A stretch of 45,254 nt of DNA from an uncultured Paracoccaceae bacterium (GTDB taxonomy: Bacteria; Pseudomonadota; Alphaproteobacteria; Rhodobacterales; Rhodobacteraceae): assembly GCA_938049225.1 (NCBI GenBank), contig CALICM010000040.1, positions 1-45,254 of the forward strand, given 5' to 3'. The position numbers and the translations under genes were made by a program. Below the pieces are notes generated by a model, which ran no database searches, was not told where the DNA came from, and worked only from the letters and a program-made list of their open reading frames with translations. This document shows, piece after piece, positions 8,498 to 17,023 of the stretch (position 1 is its first letter; each line of letters begins with the position of its first letter).

Positions 8498-9598
8498 ATG
8501 AAGGACGAGCATTATCACGACGCGGTCTCTTCGATCGACGAGATCATAGAAGACGCGCGCAACGGGCGTATGTACATCCTGGTCGATCACGAGGATCGCG
8601 AGAACGAAGGCGATCTGATCATCCCAGCCCAGATGGCAACCCCCGACGCGATCAACTTCATGGCCACGCACGGCCGGGGCCTAATTTGCCTGGCCCTGCC
8701 GGGCGAGCGGTTAGATGCTCTGGGTCTGCCGCTGATGGCAGCTAGTAACTCGTCGCGGCACGAGACCGCCTTCACCGTGTCGATCGAGGCGCGGGATGGG
8801 GTCACCACCGGGATCTCGGCGCATGACCGGGCGCGGACGGTGTCGGTGGCGATCGACCCCCGCTCGACCGCGCAAGACATTGCGACCCCAGGACATGTGT
8901 TCCCGCTGCGGGCGCGGGAGGGAGGCGTGTTGGTGCGCGCCGGTCACACCGAGGCGGCGGTCGATATCTCGCGCCTGGCGGGTCTTAACGCGGCGGGCGT
9001 GATTTGCGAGATCATGAAGGAAGACGGCACTATGGCGCGGCTGCCAGATCTGGTGGCCTTCGCACAGCTACATGGCCTTAAGATCGGAACGATCAGCGAC
9101 CTGATCGCGTACCGTCGGCGCCACGACAATTTGGTGCGCGAGAGCGCGGTCAAAGCCGTCACCAGCGAATATGGCGGCGAATGGATGCTGCGGATCTATA
9201 CCGACGACACCGGCGGCGCCGAGCATTTGGTGCTGACAAAAGGCGACATTACCAGCCCCGAACCGGTTTTGGTTCGTATGCATCCGTTGAACCCGTTCGA
9301 CGATATTCTGGGCTTAACACCAGGCCGCTCGCATCAATTGGCTGACGCGATGCGCATGATCGCCGCCGAAGGGCGTGGTGTGGTGGTTCTACTGCGCGAC
9401 ATGTCATCGAAACTGGTGATGGCAGGCGAAGCATCGCCCCAGACACTGCGCCAATATGGGTTGGGGGCGCAGATCTTGGGCTCGCTTGGTGTGCACGAGT
9501 TGATCCTGCTGACCAATTCACCCAGCTTTAAAGTAGTTGGGCTTGAGGGCTATGGCCTGTCGATCCATTCGACACGCGCAATTGAAGGGGGCCATTGA
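8498..9598 (+). CDS. ribB: 3,4-dihydroxy-2-butanone 4-phosphate synthase with degenerate GTP cyclohydrolase II domain (RibBX type)
   Basis: The N-terminal domain (about 1-205) makes the four-carbon unit of riboflavin from ribulose 5-phosphate. It has the acidic loop VDHEDRENEGDLI (about 29-41) and the THGRGLICLAL and GHTEAAVDISRLAG blocks. The C-terminal domain (about 210-366) aligns by eye with GTP cyclohydrolase II. However, the zinc/catalytic stretch that in RibA reads ECLTGD...LRCDCG is here PLNPFDDILGLTPGRS, with all three cysteines gone. The QEGRNIG block is also replaced. This matches the proteobacterial RibBX variant, whose second domain has no cyclohydrolase activity. The start is 2 bp after ribE; the stop overlaps the ribH start by 1 bp (TGATG). 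Confidence 0.9.
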   Translation: MKDEHYHDAVSSIDEIIEDARNGRMYILVDHEDRENEGDLIIPAQMATPDAINFMATHGRGLICLALPGERLDALGLPLMAASNSSRHETAFTVSIEARDGVTTGISAHDRARTVSVAIDPRSTAQDIATPGHVFPLRAREGGVLVRAGHTEAAVDISRLAGLNAAGVICEIMKEDGTMARLPDLVAFAQLHGLKIGTISDLIAYRRRHDNLVRESAVKAVTSEYGGEWMLRIYTDDTGGAEHLVLTKGDITSPEPVLVRMHPLNPFDDILGLTPGRSHQLADAMRMIAAEGRGVVVLLRDMSSKLVMAGEASPQTLRQYGLGAQILGSLGVHELILLTNSPSFKVVGLEGYGLSIHSTRAIEGGH

Positions 9599-10134
9599 TG
9601 GCGACCGCGGTGACGCATTACGCTTTGCCCGCACCGGTGTTCGACGCACCGACCCGCGTACTGATTGTTCTGTCCCCATACTACAAAGAAATCGCCGAGC
9701 AACTGGTCACGGGGGCCCGTGGCGCCTGCGAAGCGGCGCGCGTGATGTACGATGTGGTCGAAGTTCCGGGCGCGCTTGAAGTCCCGCAAGCGATGGCTTT
9801 GGCGGCCCCTTCGGGCGCGTATGATGGGTATGTTGGCTTGGGGTGCATCATCCGGGGCGAGACGACGCACTACGACACCGTTTGCAACGACAGCTCGCGC
9901 GGGTTGATGGAGTTGGGGCTGCGAGGGCTGTGTGTGGGCAACGGCATCCTGACAGTCGAGAATGTCGATCAGGCGGTCATTCGCGCCCAGGTTGCAGGCC
10001 AAAACAAAGGTGGTGGCGCTGCTGAGGCCGCGCTCACCCTGATCGCGCTCGAACGCCGCTTTGGCAAGGCCTCAAGCCAACTGCCCGAAGGCAGTATCCT
10101 GCTAGCGGGCGATGCAGCAAAGGACACTGCCTGA
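9598..10134 (+). CDS. ribH: 6,7-dimethyl-8-ribityllumazine synthase
   Basis: RibH condenses the pyrimidine from RibD with the RibB product to form lumazine, the substrate of RibE. It usually assembles into pentamers or icosahedral shells. The 178-residue product contains VVEVPGALEVPQAMA, GYVGLGCIIRGETTHYD and GILTVENVDQA, all family hallmarks. The histidine of GETTHYD is the expected catalytic residue. The ATG at 9598 overlaps the ribB stop (TGATG), and the ribH stop overlaps nusB the same way. Translation of the four genes is therefore probably coupled. A TTG one codon upstream is less likely. Confidence 0.95.
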   Translation: MATAVTHYALPAPVFDAPTRVLIVLSPYYKEIAEQLVTGARGACEAARVMYDVVEVPGALEVPQAMALAAPSGAYDGYVGLGCIIRGETTHYDTVCNDSSRGLMELGLRGLCVGNGILTVENVDQAVIRAQVAGQNKGGGAAEAALTLIALERRFGKASSQLPEGSILLAGDAAKDTA

Positions 10135-10604
10135 TGGCGCACGCCCCCTCGCCCGCAAAACAAGCCCGATCGGCCGCGCGGCTTTACGCCACCCAAGCGC
10201 TTTTTCAGATGGAAGCGTCGGGCGCGGACCTGAAAGATGTGCAAGGCGAGTTCGAAACCCACCGTTTCGGGGCGGACATCGATGGTCAAACCTGGCCCGA
10301 GGGCGACTTAGAGTTGTTCCGTGCACTGCTGCTGGGCGCCTATGACCGCCAAGCCAAGATCGATCAACTGACTGACGCAGCATTGGTGGCGAAGTGGCCC
10401 ATCGCGCGGATTGATCCGACCTTGCGCGCCATCTTCCGCGCGGCAGGCGCCGAAATGTTAACCCGCGAGACCCCGCCCAAAGTGGCGATCACCGAATATG
10501 TGGATGTCGCGAAAGCTTTTTTTCCCGACAGCAAGGAGGCCAAATTGGTCAACGCCGTGCTGGATCACATGGCACGCGCGATCCATCCGCAGGCCTTTAC
10601 CTAG
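10134..10604 (+). CDS. nusB: transcription antitermination factor NusB
   Basis: NusB binds boxA RNA with ribosomal protein S10 in rRNA antitermination complexes. The 156-residue product is all-helical in character. It carries an N-terminal KQARSAARLYATQALFQMEA block and a C-terminal PPKVAITEYVDVAKAFFP followed by KLVNAVLDHMAR, the standard NusB signatures. Its start overlaps the ribH stop by one base (TGATG). It ends the riboflavin operon, an arrangement widespread in bacteria. A short hairpin follows 14 bp downstream. Confidence 0.95.
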   Translation: MAHAPSPAKQARSAARLYATQALFQMEASGADLKDVQGEFETHRFGADIDGQTWPEGDLELFRALLLGAYDRQAKIDQLTDAALVAKWPIARIDPTLRAIFRAAGAEMLTRETPPKVAITEYVDVAKAFFPDSKEAKLVNAVLDHMARAIHPQAFT

Positions 10605-10618
10605 CCTGTATCGAGACG

Positions 10619-10638
10619 AGTGTGACCTGAGCCACACT
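10619..10638 (+). terminator. small hairpin downstream of nusB
   Basis: AGTGTG and CACACT form a 6-bp stem with an 8-nt loop, 14 bp after the nusB stop and about 95 bp before the next operon. No U-run follows, so it is either a weak terminator or an operator for the downstream operon. Confidence 0.35.
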
Positions 10639-10732
10639 ACCTGGCCTTGGCGTAGGTGTTGGTCTTGAAACCGCCTCAATCGAATGCCTAACATATGAGC
10701 TGACATTCACGCTAAAAGCAGGGAGCCCGGTG

Positions 10733-11485
10733 ATGATTCAATCGTTGCGTGTGGGTCTGTTTCTGCTTTGCGCAGCAACCTGGGCCACTGGCGCCTTAGC
10801 CCAGACGCAAGAGGTGGATCAACAGACCATCATCACGGGGCACGACGTGCCGCGCAACGCCACATACGTCGGCCAAACGCGGTTCCAGCGGTTGCAGGGC
10901 GACATTGTCTATATCGACCATCTTGAGGGCGACATTCCAATGGACGGCTCGCCCCTTCCCCCTCTGCCCGAGCCCGAAGAGGAGGGAAGCGAGGCATCAG
11001 ACGTCCCGGTGGTGTACAAAAATACTTCGCGGATCCTGTTGACCATCGCGGCGGCGGCGCTGCTCTGGATCTTGATCCGCAATCGCCAAGCGATCTTTGA
11101 TCGGTTGAGCAACACGCCACGTGCGCCACGATCGCAGGGGCGGGCTCAAAAGGGACCTGACAGCGCCAACCCTGCGCCCAACGCGGATGGCCTGATCGCT
11201 CGGCTGCGCGGGATGCAGGACCGTCGCGCGGCTTTGGTGCTGCTGCTGCATGCTGTGCTGGGCGATGCCGCTCGGCAAAACGACCTGCGGCTGGGCCGGG
11301 CGGAAACGGCGCGCGAATTGTTGCGCCGCCTGCCCCAAACTTGGACCCATCTGGCCGACACCCGCCATCTGGTGATGGCCGAAGAACTGGTGCAATTCGG
11401 CGGTCGCCCACTGCCGGAACCGCTGTTCGACGACTGCCTTACTCGGGCCGAGGTCATCTTGGGTGTGCGACAGGTGCGCCTGTGA
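10733..11485 (+). CDS. DUF4129-like membrane protein, first gene of the MoxR operon
   Basis: The 250-residue product has a Sec signal peptide (about 1-24, ending ATGALA). A periplasmic stretch of about 75 residues ends in an acidic proline-rich linker. One membrane helix follows (about 101-119, LLTIAAAALLWILI), then a C-terminal cytosolic helical domain (about 155-250). That last part resembles DUF4129: AALVLLLHAVLGDAARQ, ETARELLRRLP and LVQFGGRPLPEPLFDDCL. DUF4129 domains commonly accompany MoxR/DUF58 genes or sit at the end of bacterial transglutaminases; their function is not established. The start is the ATG at 10733, 7 nt after GGGAG; a GTG one codon earlier is less likely. The 3' end overlaps the next gene by 4 bp. 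Confidence 0.7.
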   Translation: MIQSLRVGLFLLCAATWATGALAQTQEVDQQTIITGHDVPRNATYVGQTRFQRLQGDIVYIDHLEGDIPMDGSPLPPLPEPEEEGSEASDVPVVYKNTSRILLTIAAAALLWILIRNRQAIFDRLSNTPRAPRSQGRAQKGPDSANPAPNADGLIARLRGMQDRRAALVLLLHAVLGDAARQNDLRLGRAETARELLRRLPQTWTHLADTRHLVMAEELVQFGGRPLPEPLFDDCLTRAEVILGVRQVRL

Positions 11486-12780
11486 GCCTGACGGCCACAG
11501 GCCCTGCGCGCCGCTGGTCCACTCAAGATATCTTGGGGCTTTTGGCGTTTGCCGCCATTGTGGCCGCCGCGGCTTGGTATTTCACCCGTGATACAGCCCT
11601 CCCCGTTGACCGCTCGGCCATTGGGCACCGTGGTCTGGTCCAGGTCGTGCGGGCAGACGGCGGGCAGATCAGCTATGCCACGGAATTCCAACAGGTCATC
11701 AAAGGCACTGTCGGCCTGCGGGTCCTGCCCATCCTAGATACGGAGTTGAATGCCGACTTTGAGCGCCCCGAAGACGATGCTGCTTTTCTGAAAACCGGAA
11801 CCGAACGGGATTTGCAAAGCCGGATCCTGCGCTCAAAGCTCAACTTGATCCCCACACTGCTGGTCGTACCCAAATGGACCCGTGGCATGCGCTACTCGGG
11901 CTACGCACATTCCAGTTTGCTGCTGCCACCGAACGACGTAATGGAAGGCATCCGCCGTCTGAAACTGGTGGACGGCCAATTGTCGCGCCCCGAAGGTCCG
12001 TTTCTAAGGTTTCGCGCGTATGACCACAAAGGTTTGCTCTATGCGCCGCAGTTGTTTCCCGACCAACTGGACGAACGCTGCACGCCTGTTATCTCGGACC
12101 CCGCCGGGCATCTGCTGATCAAATGCAGCATGGGCCGCGACACACTGCCCGTTTGGCTGTTGTCGGACCCTGATCTGATCAACAATCATGGGCTTTCGCT
12201 GGGTGAGAACGCGCAGTTGGCGGCGGCCATGCTAACCCGGATAGCGGGCGATAAGCCTATCTTGATCGATCCCACGGACCGGATCTTTACGATCGCGGAA
12301 CGGGAGCCGCGCCCAGCGCGCAAATGGGCCGATCTGTTGCGGTTTTTCGCATGGCCCTTGTCCGTCGCATGGTGGGCGCTGGCGGGGATGACTGCGCTTC
12401 TGCTGTGGCGGTCTTGGGTGCGCTTCGGCCCACCCCGCAAGGTTTTTGATGATCAGCTCAGCGCCTCGCGCGGGGAGTCGATCACAGCCAAGGCGCGGAT
12501 CTTGCGCTTGGCGGGCAATGACCCGCGACTGTTCCAAGCGCATATCGAAAACCGCCTGCGGCGGATCGAGCGAGCCCTGTTCGGCACCGCGGGCAGCGCG
12601 GACCCGATCGGGCGGATAACAGCGCTGCTAAAGCGCACGGATCCCGAGCAAGCGGCGGGCTTTGCGGCAGCCGCGATTGCCGCTACAACCCCCGGACCAC
12701 AGATGACCGGCGTGCAGTTGCAAGCGCTGCTCGAAGAATTTGAATTCCAGGCAGAAAGAACCGTTCATGGATCTCGATAG
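11482..12780 (+). CDS. DUF4350-like membrane protein
   Basis: The GTG start overlaps the upstream stop (GTGA). The 432-residue protein has a membrane helix near the N-terminus (about 14-32) and an extracytoplasmic domain of about 250 residues. A second pair of hydrophobic helices follows at about 290-318 (FFAWPLSVAWWALAGMTALL), then a cytosolic helical tail. Layout and position match DUF4350-type proteins that lie between DUF4129 and MoxR genes. The large domain includes VDRSAIGHRGLVQVV and SLGENAQLAAAML and may be a degenerate glutamine-amidotransferase-like fold, as suggested for DUF4350; no catalytic residues are visible. It overlaps the MoxR start by 14 bp. Confidence 0.6.
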   Translation: MSLTATGPARRWSTQDILGLLAFAAIVAAAAWYFTRDTALPVDRSAIGHRGLVQVVRADGGQISYATEFQQVIKGTVGLRVLPILDTELNADFERPEDDAAFLKTGTERDLQSRILRSKLNLIPTLLVVPKWTRGMRYSGYAHSSLLLPPNDVMEGIRRLKLVDGQLSRPEGPFLRFRAYDHKGLLYAPQLFPDQLDERCTPVISDPAGHLLIKCSMGRDTLPVWLLSDPDLINNHGLSLGENAQLAAAMLTRIAGDKPILIDPTDRIFTIAEREPRPARKWADLLRFFAWPLSVAWWALAGMTALLLWRSWVRFGPPRKVFDDQLSASRGESITAKARILRLAGNDPRLFQAHIENRLRRIERALFGTAGSADPIGRITALLKRTDPEQAAGFAAAAIAATTPGPQMTGVQLQALLEEFEFQAERTVHGSR

Positions 12781-13723
12781 TTTTCGCGCCCTCGCGGCCA
12801 GCATCAAAGCCGAGGTCGGAAAGGCCGTGCACGGACAAGATGATGCGATTGACATGCTGCTTATCGCGCTGTTCGCCCGCGGCCACTGCCTGCTTGAGGG
12901 GCCGCCAGGAACGGCGAAAACCCTTCTGGCCCAGGCGCTTGCGGGGTCACTGCACTTGGACTTCGGGCGGATCCAGTTCACCCCCGACCTGATGCCCGGC
13001 GATGTGCTGGGGGTGAATTTGTTCGATTTCGGCACCTCGGCCTTTCGGCTGACCAAGGGCCCGGTCTTTACCGATATCCTGCTGGCGGACGAGATCAACC
13101 GCGCCCCGCCCAAAACCCAAGCCGCCCTGTTGCAGGTGATGAACGAGCGGGTGGCGACGATTGATGGCACGGATTACCCCTTGGGCGATAGTTTCTTCGT
13201 GGTCGCCACCCAAAACCCGATCGAACAACAAGGGACCTATCCCCTGCCCGAGGCGCAATTGGACCGGTTCCTGTTCAAGCTGATCATCGATTTCCCCGAA
13301 GACGCCGCCGAGATGGAGATCCTGCGCCGTCACGCCGCCCAACCCCTGGACCACAAAGCGCGAACGGTGGGGATCGACGCCGTTTTGACGACCGAGGCTT
13401 TGTCGGCGGGCCGTGCGCTGATCGACAGCATCAGGCTGGATGACAGCATCTTGCGCTATATCCTGGATCTGGTGCGCGCCACCCGGACCGAGCCCGAAAT
13501 CCGCCACGGCGCCTCGACCCGTGCGGCAGATGCGATTGCAGGCGCCGTTCGGGCAGCGGCCGCCCTGGATGGCCGCGATTATGCCATCCCCGATGATGTA
13601 CAGCGCTTGCTGATCCCCGCCCTAAGGCACCGCATCGTGCTGGGCCCTACGGCCGAGATCGAGGGGCGGTCCGAGACCGATGTAATGTCCAACATCCTCA
13701 ACCGGGTGGAGGCGCCCAAGTAA
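12767..13723 (+). CDS. MoxR-family AAA+ ATPase
   Basis: MoxR ATPases act as chaperone-like remodelers, often for von Willebrand-type partners encoded beside them. The 318-residue product has Walker A GPPGTAKT (45-52) and Walker B ILLADEINRAPPKTQAALLQ. The sensor-1 segment is VVATQNPIEQQGTYPLPEAQ, and a C-terminal lid domain follows. All ATPase motifs are intact. The ATG at 12767 is the first giving a canonical MoxR N-terminus (LDSFRALAASIKAEVGKAVHGQ). It overlaps the upstream gene by 14 bp and abuts the DUF58 gene by one base (TAATG). The likely partner is the DUF58 protein. Confidence 0.92.
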   Translation: MDLDSFRALAASIKAEVGKAVHGQDDAIDMLLIALFARGHCLLEGPPGTAKTLLAQALAGSLHLDFGRIQFTPDLMPGDVLGVNLFDFGTSAFRLTKGPVFTDILLADEINRAPPKTQAALLQVMNERVATIDGTDYPLGDSFFVVATQNPIEQQGTYPLPEAQLDRFLFKLIIDFPEDAAEMEILRRHAAQPLDHKARTVGIDAVLTTEALSAGRALIDSIRLDDSILRYILDLVRATRTEPEIRHGASTRAADAIAGAVRAAAALDGRDYAIPDDVQRLLIPALRHRIVLGPTAEIEGRSETDVMSNILNRVEAPK

Positions 13724-15027
13724 TGCGCCCCAGCCGACGCCTGCTGGTTCTTTGCGCGGTGGGTGTCGCCTTGACCGTTCTCTTGATCGTTGTCGGAATA
13801 ACGCCCGAAGCCGCCGTCATCGCTTGGGGTGTCTTGACGGTCATTGCCCTGGTCGATCTGGGCCTCACACCTGGGCGCTGGGCGCTTGCGCTGGATGTGA
13901 TGCCCTCAGGCGATGTGTTTTGTGGCGAGGTGGCACGTCTGCCCGCACATCTAACCAGCCGCCGGACCCTCCCCCCGATTCTCGAAGCGCGTGTCGAGGC
14001 GGCCGAGGGTTTAGGCGGACAAACCAATTTCGGCTTTGCCCCGACCGGCCCCGACAGCGCCCTGGGCGAGATCCGACTGCCCGCAAACCGGCGCGGTGTG
14101 TTCGGCATCACCGGCGTTTGGCTGCGCTGGCTCAGCCGTTTCGGCCTGTGGGAAATCACTCCCCGCTTTGCCCTGGATCTTGAGGTGCGGGTCATCCCAA
14201 ACGTCCGGCCGGTGGTGTCCGGCCAAATCGATGCCACGGTACAATCCGAGCTTTACGGCGTAAAAGATACTGTAACACGTGGAGAGGGGTCCGAATTTCA
14301 CCAGTTGGTCGAGTTCACCACTGGGATGGATACACGCTCGATCGACTGGAAACGCTCGGCCCGGCACCGTGGGCTGGTGGCCAAAGAGATGCGGGCTGAG
14401 CGCAATCATCAGATCATTCTGGCCTTGGACAACGGCTATCTGATGCGCGGCCAGATCAACGGGATAGCGCGGATTGATCATGCAATCAACGCTGCCCTGT
14501 CGGTGGCTTGGGCAGCCGGGCTGGGTGGCGATCTGGTGGGGCTTTATTCTTTTGATGCCGAACCGCGCCATTACAGCCCGCCGCAGCCCGCACGCGCCAG
14601 TTTTCCGGCACTGCGCAGCCGGATGGCGCAAATGGAATACAGCAGTGTCGAAAGCAACCACACTTTGGCGCTGGCGCATTTGAACGGGCGGCTGAAGCGG
14701 CGGTCACTGATCGTCATCTTTTCCGACTTCGCGGATACCACAACAGCAGAGCTGCTGGTCGAGAACCTGGGCGTGCTCAGCCATGCCCATCTGGTGCTGT
14801 TCGTAACTCTTTCGGACCCGACGCTTGAGCAGCATCAAGGGGGGCTGGCCCGCACCGCCGACGATGTGGCCAAGGCGGTGGTGGCCGCAGATATGCTGCA
14901 CGAGCGGCACGTGGTGCTTGATCGGCTGTCGCGTGCGGGCGTCTTGTGTCTTGAGACCCCACCGGGGCAACTGACCCCACGGCTTCTGTCCGCCTATCTC
15001 GATATCAAAGCACGAGAGATGATATGA
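13723..15027 (+). CDS. DUF58 domain protein (vWA-like), MoxR partner
   Basis: The 434-residue product has two N-terminal membrane helices (about 7-27 and 29-48). A beta-rich middle and a C-terminal DUF58 core (about 185-290) follow, with REGSEF-type motif GEGSEFHQLVEFTTGMDTRS and IDWKRSARHRGLVAKEMRAE. A vWA-like fold is suggested by IILALDNGYLM and LIVIFSDFADTT. DUF58 genes next to moxR are very common, and the pair is thought to act in envelope maturation. The start overlaps the MoxR stop by one base, and the stop overlaps the next start by 4 bp (ATGA). The identification is good; the biochemical function is unknown. Confidence 0.88.
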   Translation: MRPSRRLLVLCAVGVALTVLLIVVGITPEAAVIAWGVLTVIALVDLGLTPGRWALALDVMPSGDVFCGEVARLPAHLTSRRTLPPILEARVEAAEGLGGQTNFGFAPTGPDSALGEIRLPANRRGVFGITGVWLRWLSRFGLWEITPRFALDLEVRVIPNVRPVVSGQIDATVQSELYGVKDTVTRGEGSEFHQLVEFTTGMDTRSIDWKRSARHRGLVAKEMRAERNHQIILALDNGYLMRGQINGIARIDHAINAALSVAWAAGLGGDLVGLYSFDAEPRHYSPPQPARASFPALRSRMAQMEYSSVESNHTLALAHLNGRLKRRSLIVIFSDFADTTTAELLVENLGVLSHAHLVLFVTLSDPTLEQHQGGLARTADDVAKAVVAADMLHERHVVLDRLSRAGVLCLETPPGQLTPRLLSAYLDIKAREMI

Positions 15028-16031
15028 GCGTCGCGCAATCGCTGATCCGATCCGCCCGTTTCCGGGCCGAGCGCGAGCCGGATTGGCGCCGCTTGGAGCA
15101 GATCGTCACCAAGACCGAGCGGCGCGGGTTGCGGTCGCTGTCGTTGGACGAGGCCCAGGCGCTGGCGACGCTCTATCGCCAAGCAATGGCCTCGCTGTCG
15201 GTGGCGCGCGAAATTTCCCTCGACCGGGCCTTGCTGGCGTATCTCGAGGCACTGTGCGCCCGGGCCTATCTGGCGGTTTACGCACCACAGCGGCGGTTGC
15301 GCGGGCTGTTTTCGCATCTGCTGGTCTATGGCATCCCCGGTGCGGCCCGTCGGCTGTTTCCGCTCATCCTGGTTGGCTATCTGATCCTGACGTTGGGCGG
15401 CGTCGCGGGGTATCTTTTGTTTCAGGACGACCCCACTTGGTACAACACACTTGTCCCAACCTCGCCCGATGATCCCCGCGGGCTGAATAGCAGCGCGGCT
15501 GAATTGCGCAGCGTGATTTATGATGGCGCTGACAGCGAGGGGGGCGAGTTGTCGGCCTTTGCGGCCTTCCTATTCTCGCACAATACGCGCATTGCCTTGT
15601 TGGTGTTTTGCCTCGGCATCGCCGTTTGCGTACCCTCAAGCCTGTTGACGTTTTACAATGGGATGGCCATCGGCGCCTTTGTCGCGCTGCACGAGTCCAA
15701 AGGGCTGCTGTTGGACATTACCGCGTGGTTGTCGATCCATGGGGTGACCGAATTGTCGGCCATCGCGATCGCCTGTGGCGGCGGGCTGCATTTGGGCCAA
15801 GCGGTGCTGTTTCCGGGCGAGTTGCGCAGGCGGGATGCGCTGCGCCGCAACGCCCGCGATGCGGTGAAGCTGGCCCTTTTGGCGGCCCTGATGCTGATCG
15901 CGGCCGCCTTGCTTGAGGGTTTTGGGCGACAGCTGGTCCAAGACATTCCAGCCCGGCTGACCATCGGCCTCAGCGTCGGCGCTTTCTGGATCGCCTGGCT
16001 GACCCTTTGCGGTCGGGGCGAGGCGCCATGA
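15024..16031 (+). CDS. SpoIIM-like integral membrane protein
   Basis: The 335-residue product has a soluble helical N-terminus (about 1-105, LIRSARFRAEREPDWRRLEQ). Several membrane helices follow: about 112-135, 185-215, 216-240, 270-295 and 300-325. The segment between helices contains LFSHNTRIALLVFCLGIAVC and LTFYNGMAIGAFVALHESKG, typical of the stage II sporulation protein M family. The family occurs in many non-sporulating bacteria in MoxR-DUF58 operons. The name does not imply sporulation here. It overlaps both neighbours by 4 bp (ATGA). Confidence 0.88.
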   Translation: MSVAQSLIRSARFRAEREPDWRRLEQIVTKTERRGLRSLSLDEAQALATLYRQAMASLSVAREISLDRALLAYLEALCARAYLAVYAPQRRLRGLFSHLLVYGIPGAARRLFPLILVGYLILTLGGVAGYLLFQDDPTWYNTLVPTSPDDPRGLNSSAAELRSVIYDGADSEGGELSAFAAFLFSHNTRIALLVFCLGIAVCVPSSLLTFYNGMAIGAFVALHESKGLLLDITAWLSIHGVTELSAIAIACGGGLHLGQAVLFPGELRRRDALRRNARDAVKLALLAALMLIAAALLEGFGRQLVQDIPARLTIGLSVGAFWIAWLTLCGRGEAP

Positions 16032-16975
16032 TCTGGCGCCGCAAAACCAAAGACGCCAAACCTCAGCGCAACCCGCTGGACCCTGACCGCCGACTGATCA
16101 CCGATTTTGTCCCGCCCGAGGGGGTCCCGATCCGGTTTGACGTGGCGGGGCTGGGGGCACGGTTGATCGCGCAATTGGCCGATATATTGATCACCGTGGC
16201 CGGGTTGATCGCGATTATGATCGCCCTGGTGTTTTCCGATCTTCTACCTGGCACCGCAATTATCGTCATCGGCTCGCTGCTGTTTTTCGCGATCCGAGTA
16301 CCCTATTATTCGCTATCCGAAATTTTGATGAACGGGCAAACACTGGGCAAACGACTGTCGGGGTTACGGGTCATCTCGGCCGATGGGCGCACCTTGTCGG
16401 CGCATGCGGTCACCGTGCGCAACCTGATGAAAGAGCTTGAGGTTTTTGTGCCTGGCACCATGTTGCTGGCAAGCTCGCAGCTGGATGGGGTCAGCGCCGT
16501 GCTGCTGGTCATCTGGATCCTGATCCTGGGCATCATCCCCTTTACAAATGCAAACCGCCAACGGCTGGGCGATATCCTGGCCGGAACATATGTGGTGATG
16601 CTGCCCAAACCGGTTCTGCTGCCTGACCTGGCCGAGGCGCCGGTGTCCGAGGGCAGCTTCAGTTTTCTGCCGCATCAACTGGACCACTATGGTCGGTACG
16701 AGCTGCAAACCCTTGAAGCCCTCCTGCAGGTCAACGCCGCAAGCCTGAACCGCGCAGCCCTGCTGCGGCACCAATCGAACCTGCACAAGGTGGCGCAGAC
16801 AATCACCAACCGTATCGGCTATCCCACCCGCGTGCCCGAGGATCAAGCTGGCGCCTTCCTGCTGTCGTTCTACCGCACGCAGCGTGCGTATCTGGAAAGC
16901 CGCAAACTGTTCGGCGACGCGCGCGAGGACAAGTTTCACGGCTCCCGCGACAGTCAACCGTCGGGGCCATCATGA
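16028..16975 (+). CDS. RDD-family membrane protein
   Basis: The 315-residue protein has an RDD domain (about 40-185). The signature is GLGARLIAQLADILITV, with the R and two D residues spaced as expected, followed by ILMNGQTLGKRLSGLRVISADG and further hydrophobic segments ending TNANRQRLGDILAGTYVV. The C-terminal 110 residues are soluble and charged. RDD proteins are small multi-pass proteins sometimes linked to ion transport. In MoxR/DUF58/SpoIIM operons their role is unknown. The ATG overlaps the SpoIIM stop (ATGA). The next gene starts 48 bp later with its own ribosome-binding site. Confidence 0.88.
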   Translation: MIWRRKTKDAKPQRNPLDPDRRLITDFVPPEGVPIRFDVAGLGARLIAQLADILITVAGLIAIMIALVFSDLLPGTAIIVIGSLLFFAIRVPYYSLSEILMNGQTLGKRLSGLRVISADGRTLSAHAVTVRNLMKELEVFVPGTMLLASSQLDGVSAVLLVIWILILGIIPFTNANRQRLGDILAGTYVVMLPKPVLLPDLAEAPVSEGSFSFLPHQLDHYGRYELQTLEALLQVNAASLNRAALLRHQSNLHKVAQTITNRIGYPTRVPEDQAGAFLLSFYRTQRAYLESRKLFGDAREDKFHGSRDSQPSGPS

Positions 16976-17023
16976 CATCACATCCCGCCGAAAGCGGCCC
17001 CATGTATCATAACGAGGATCCCC

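Noticed and set aside
15024-16031. Sporulation gene
   Set aside because: SpoIIM-like proteins are common outside spore formers in MoxR/DUF58 operons; no other sporulation genes are present.
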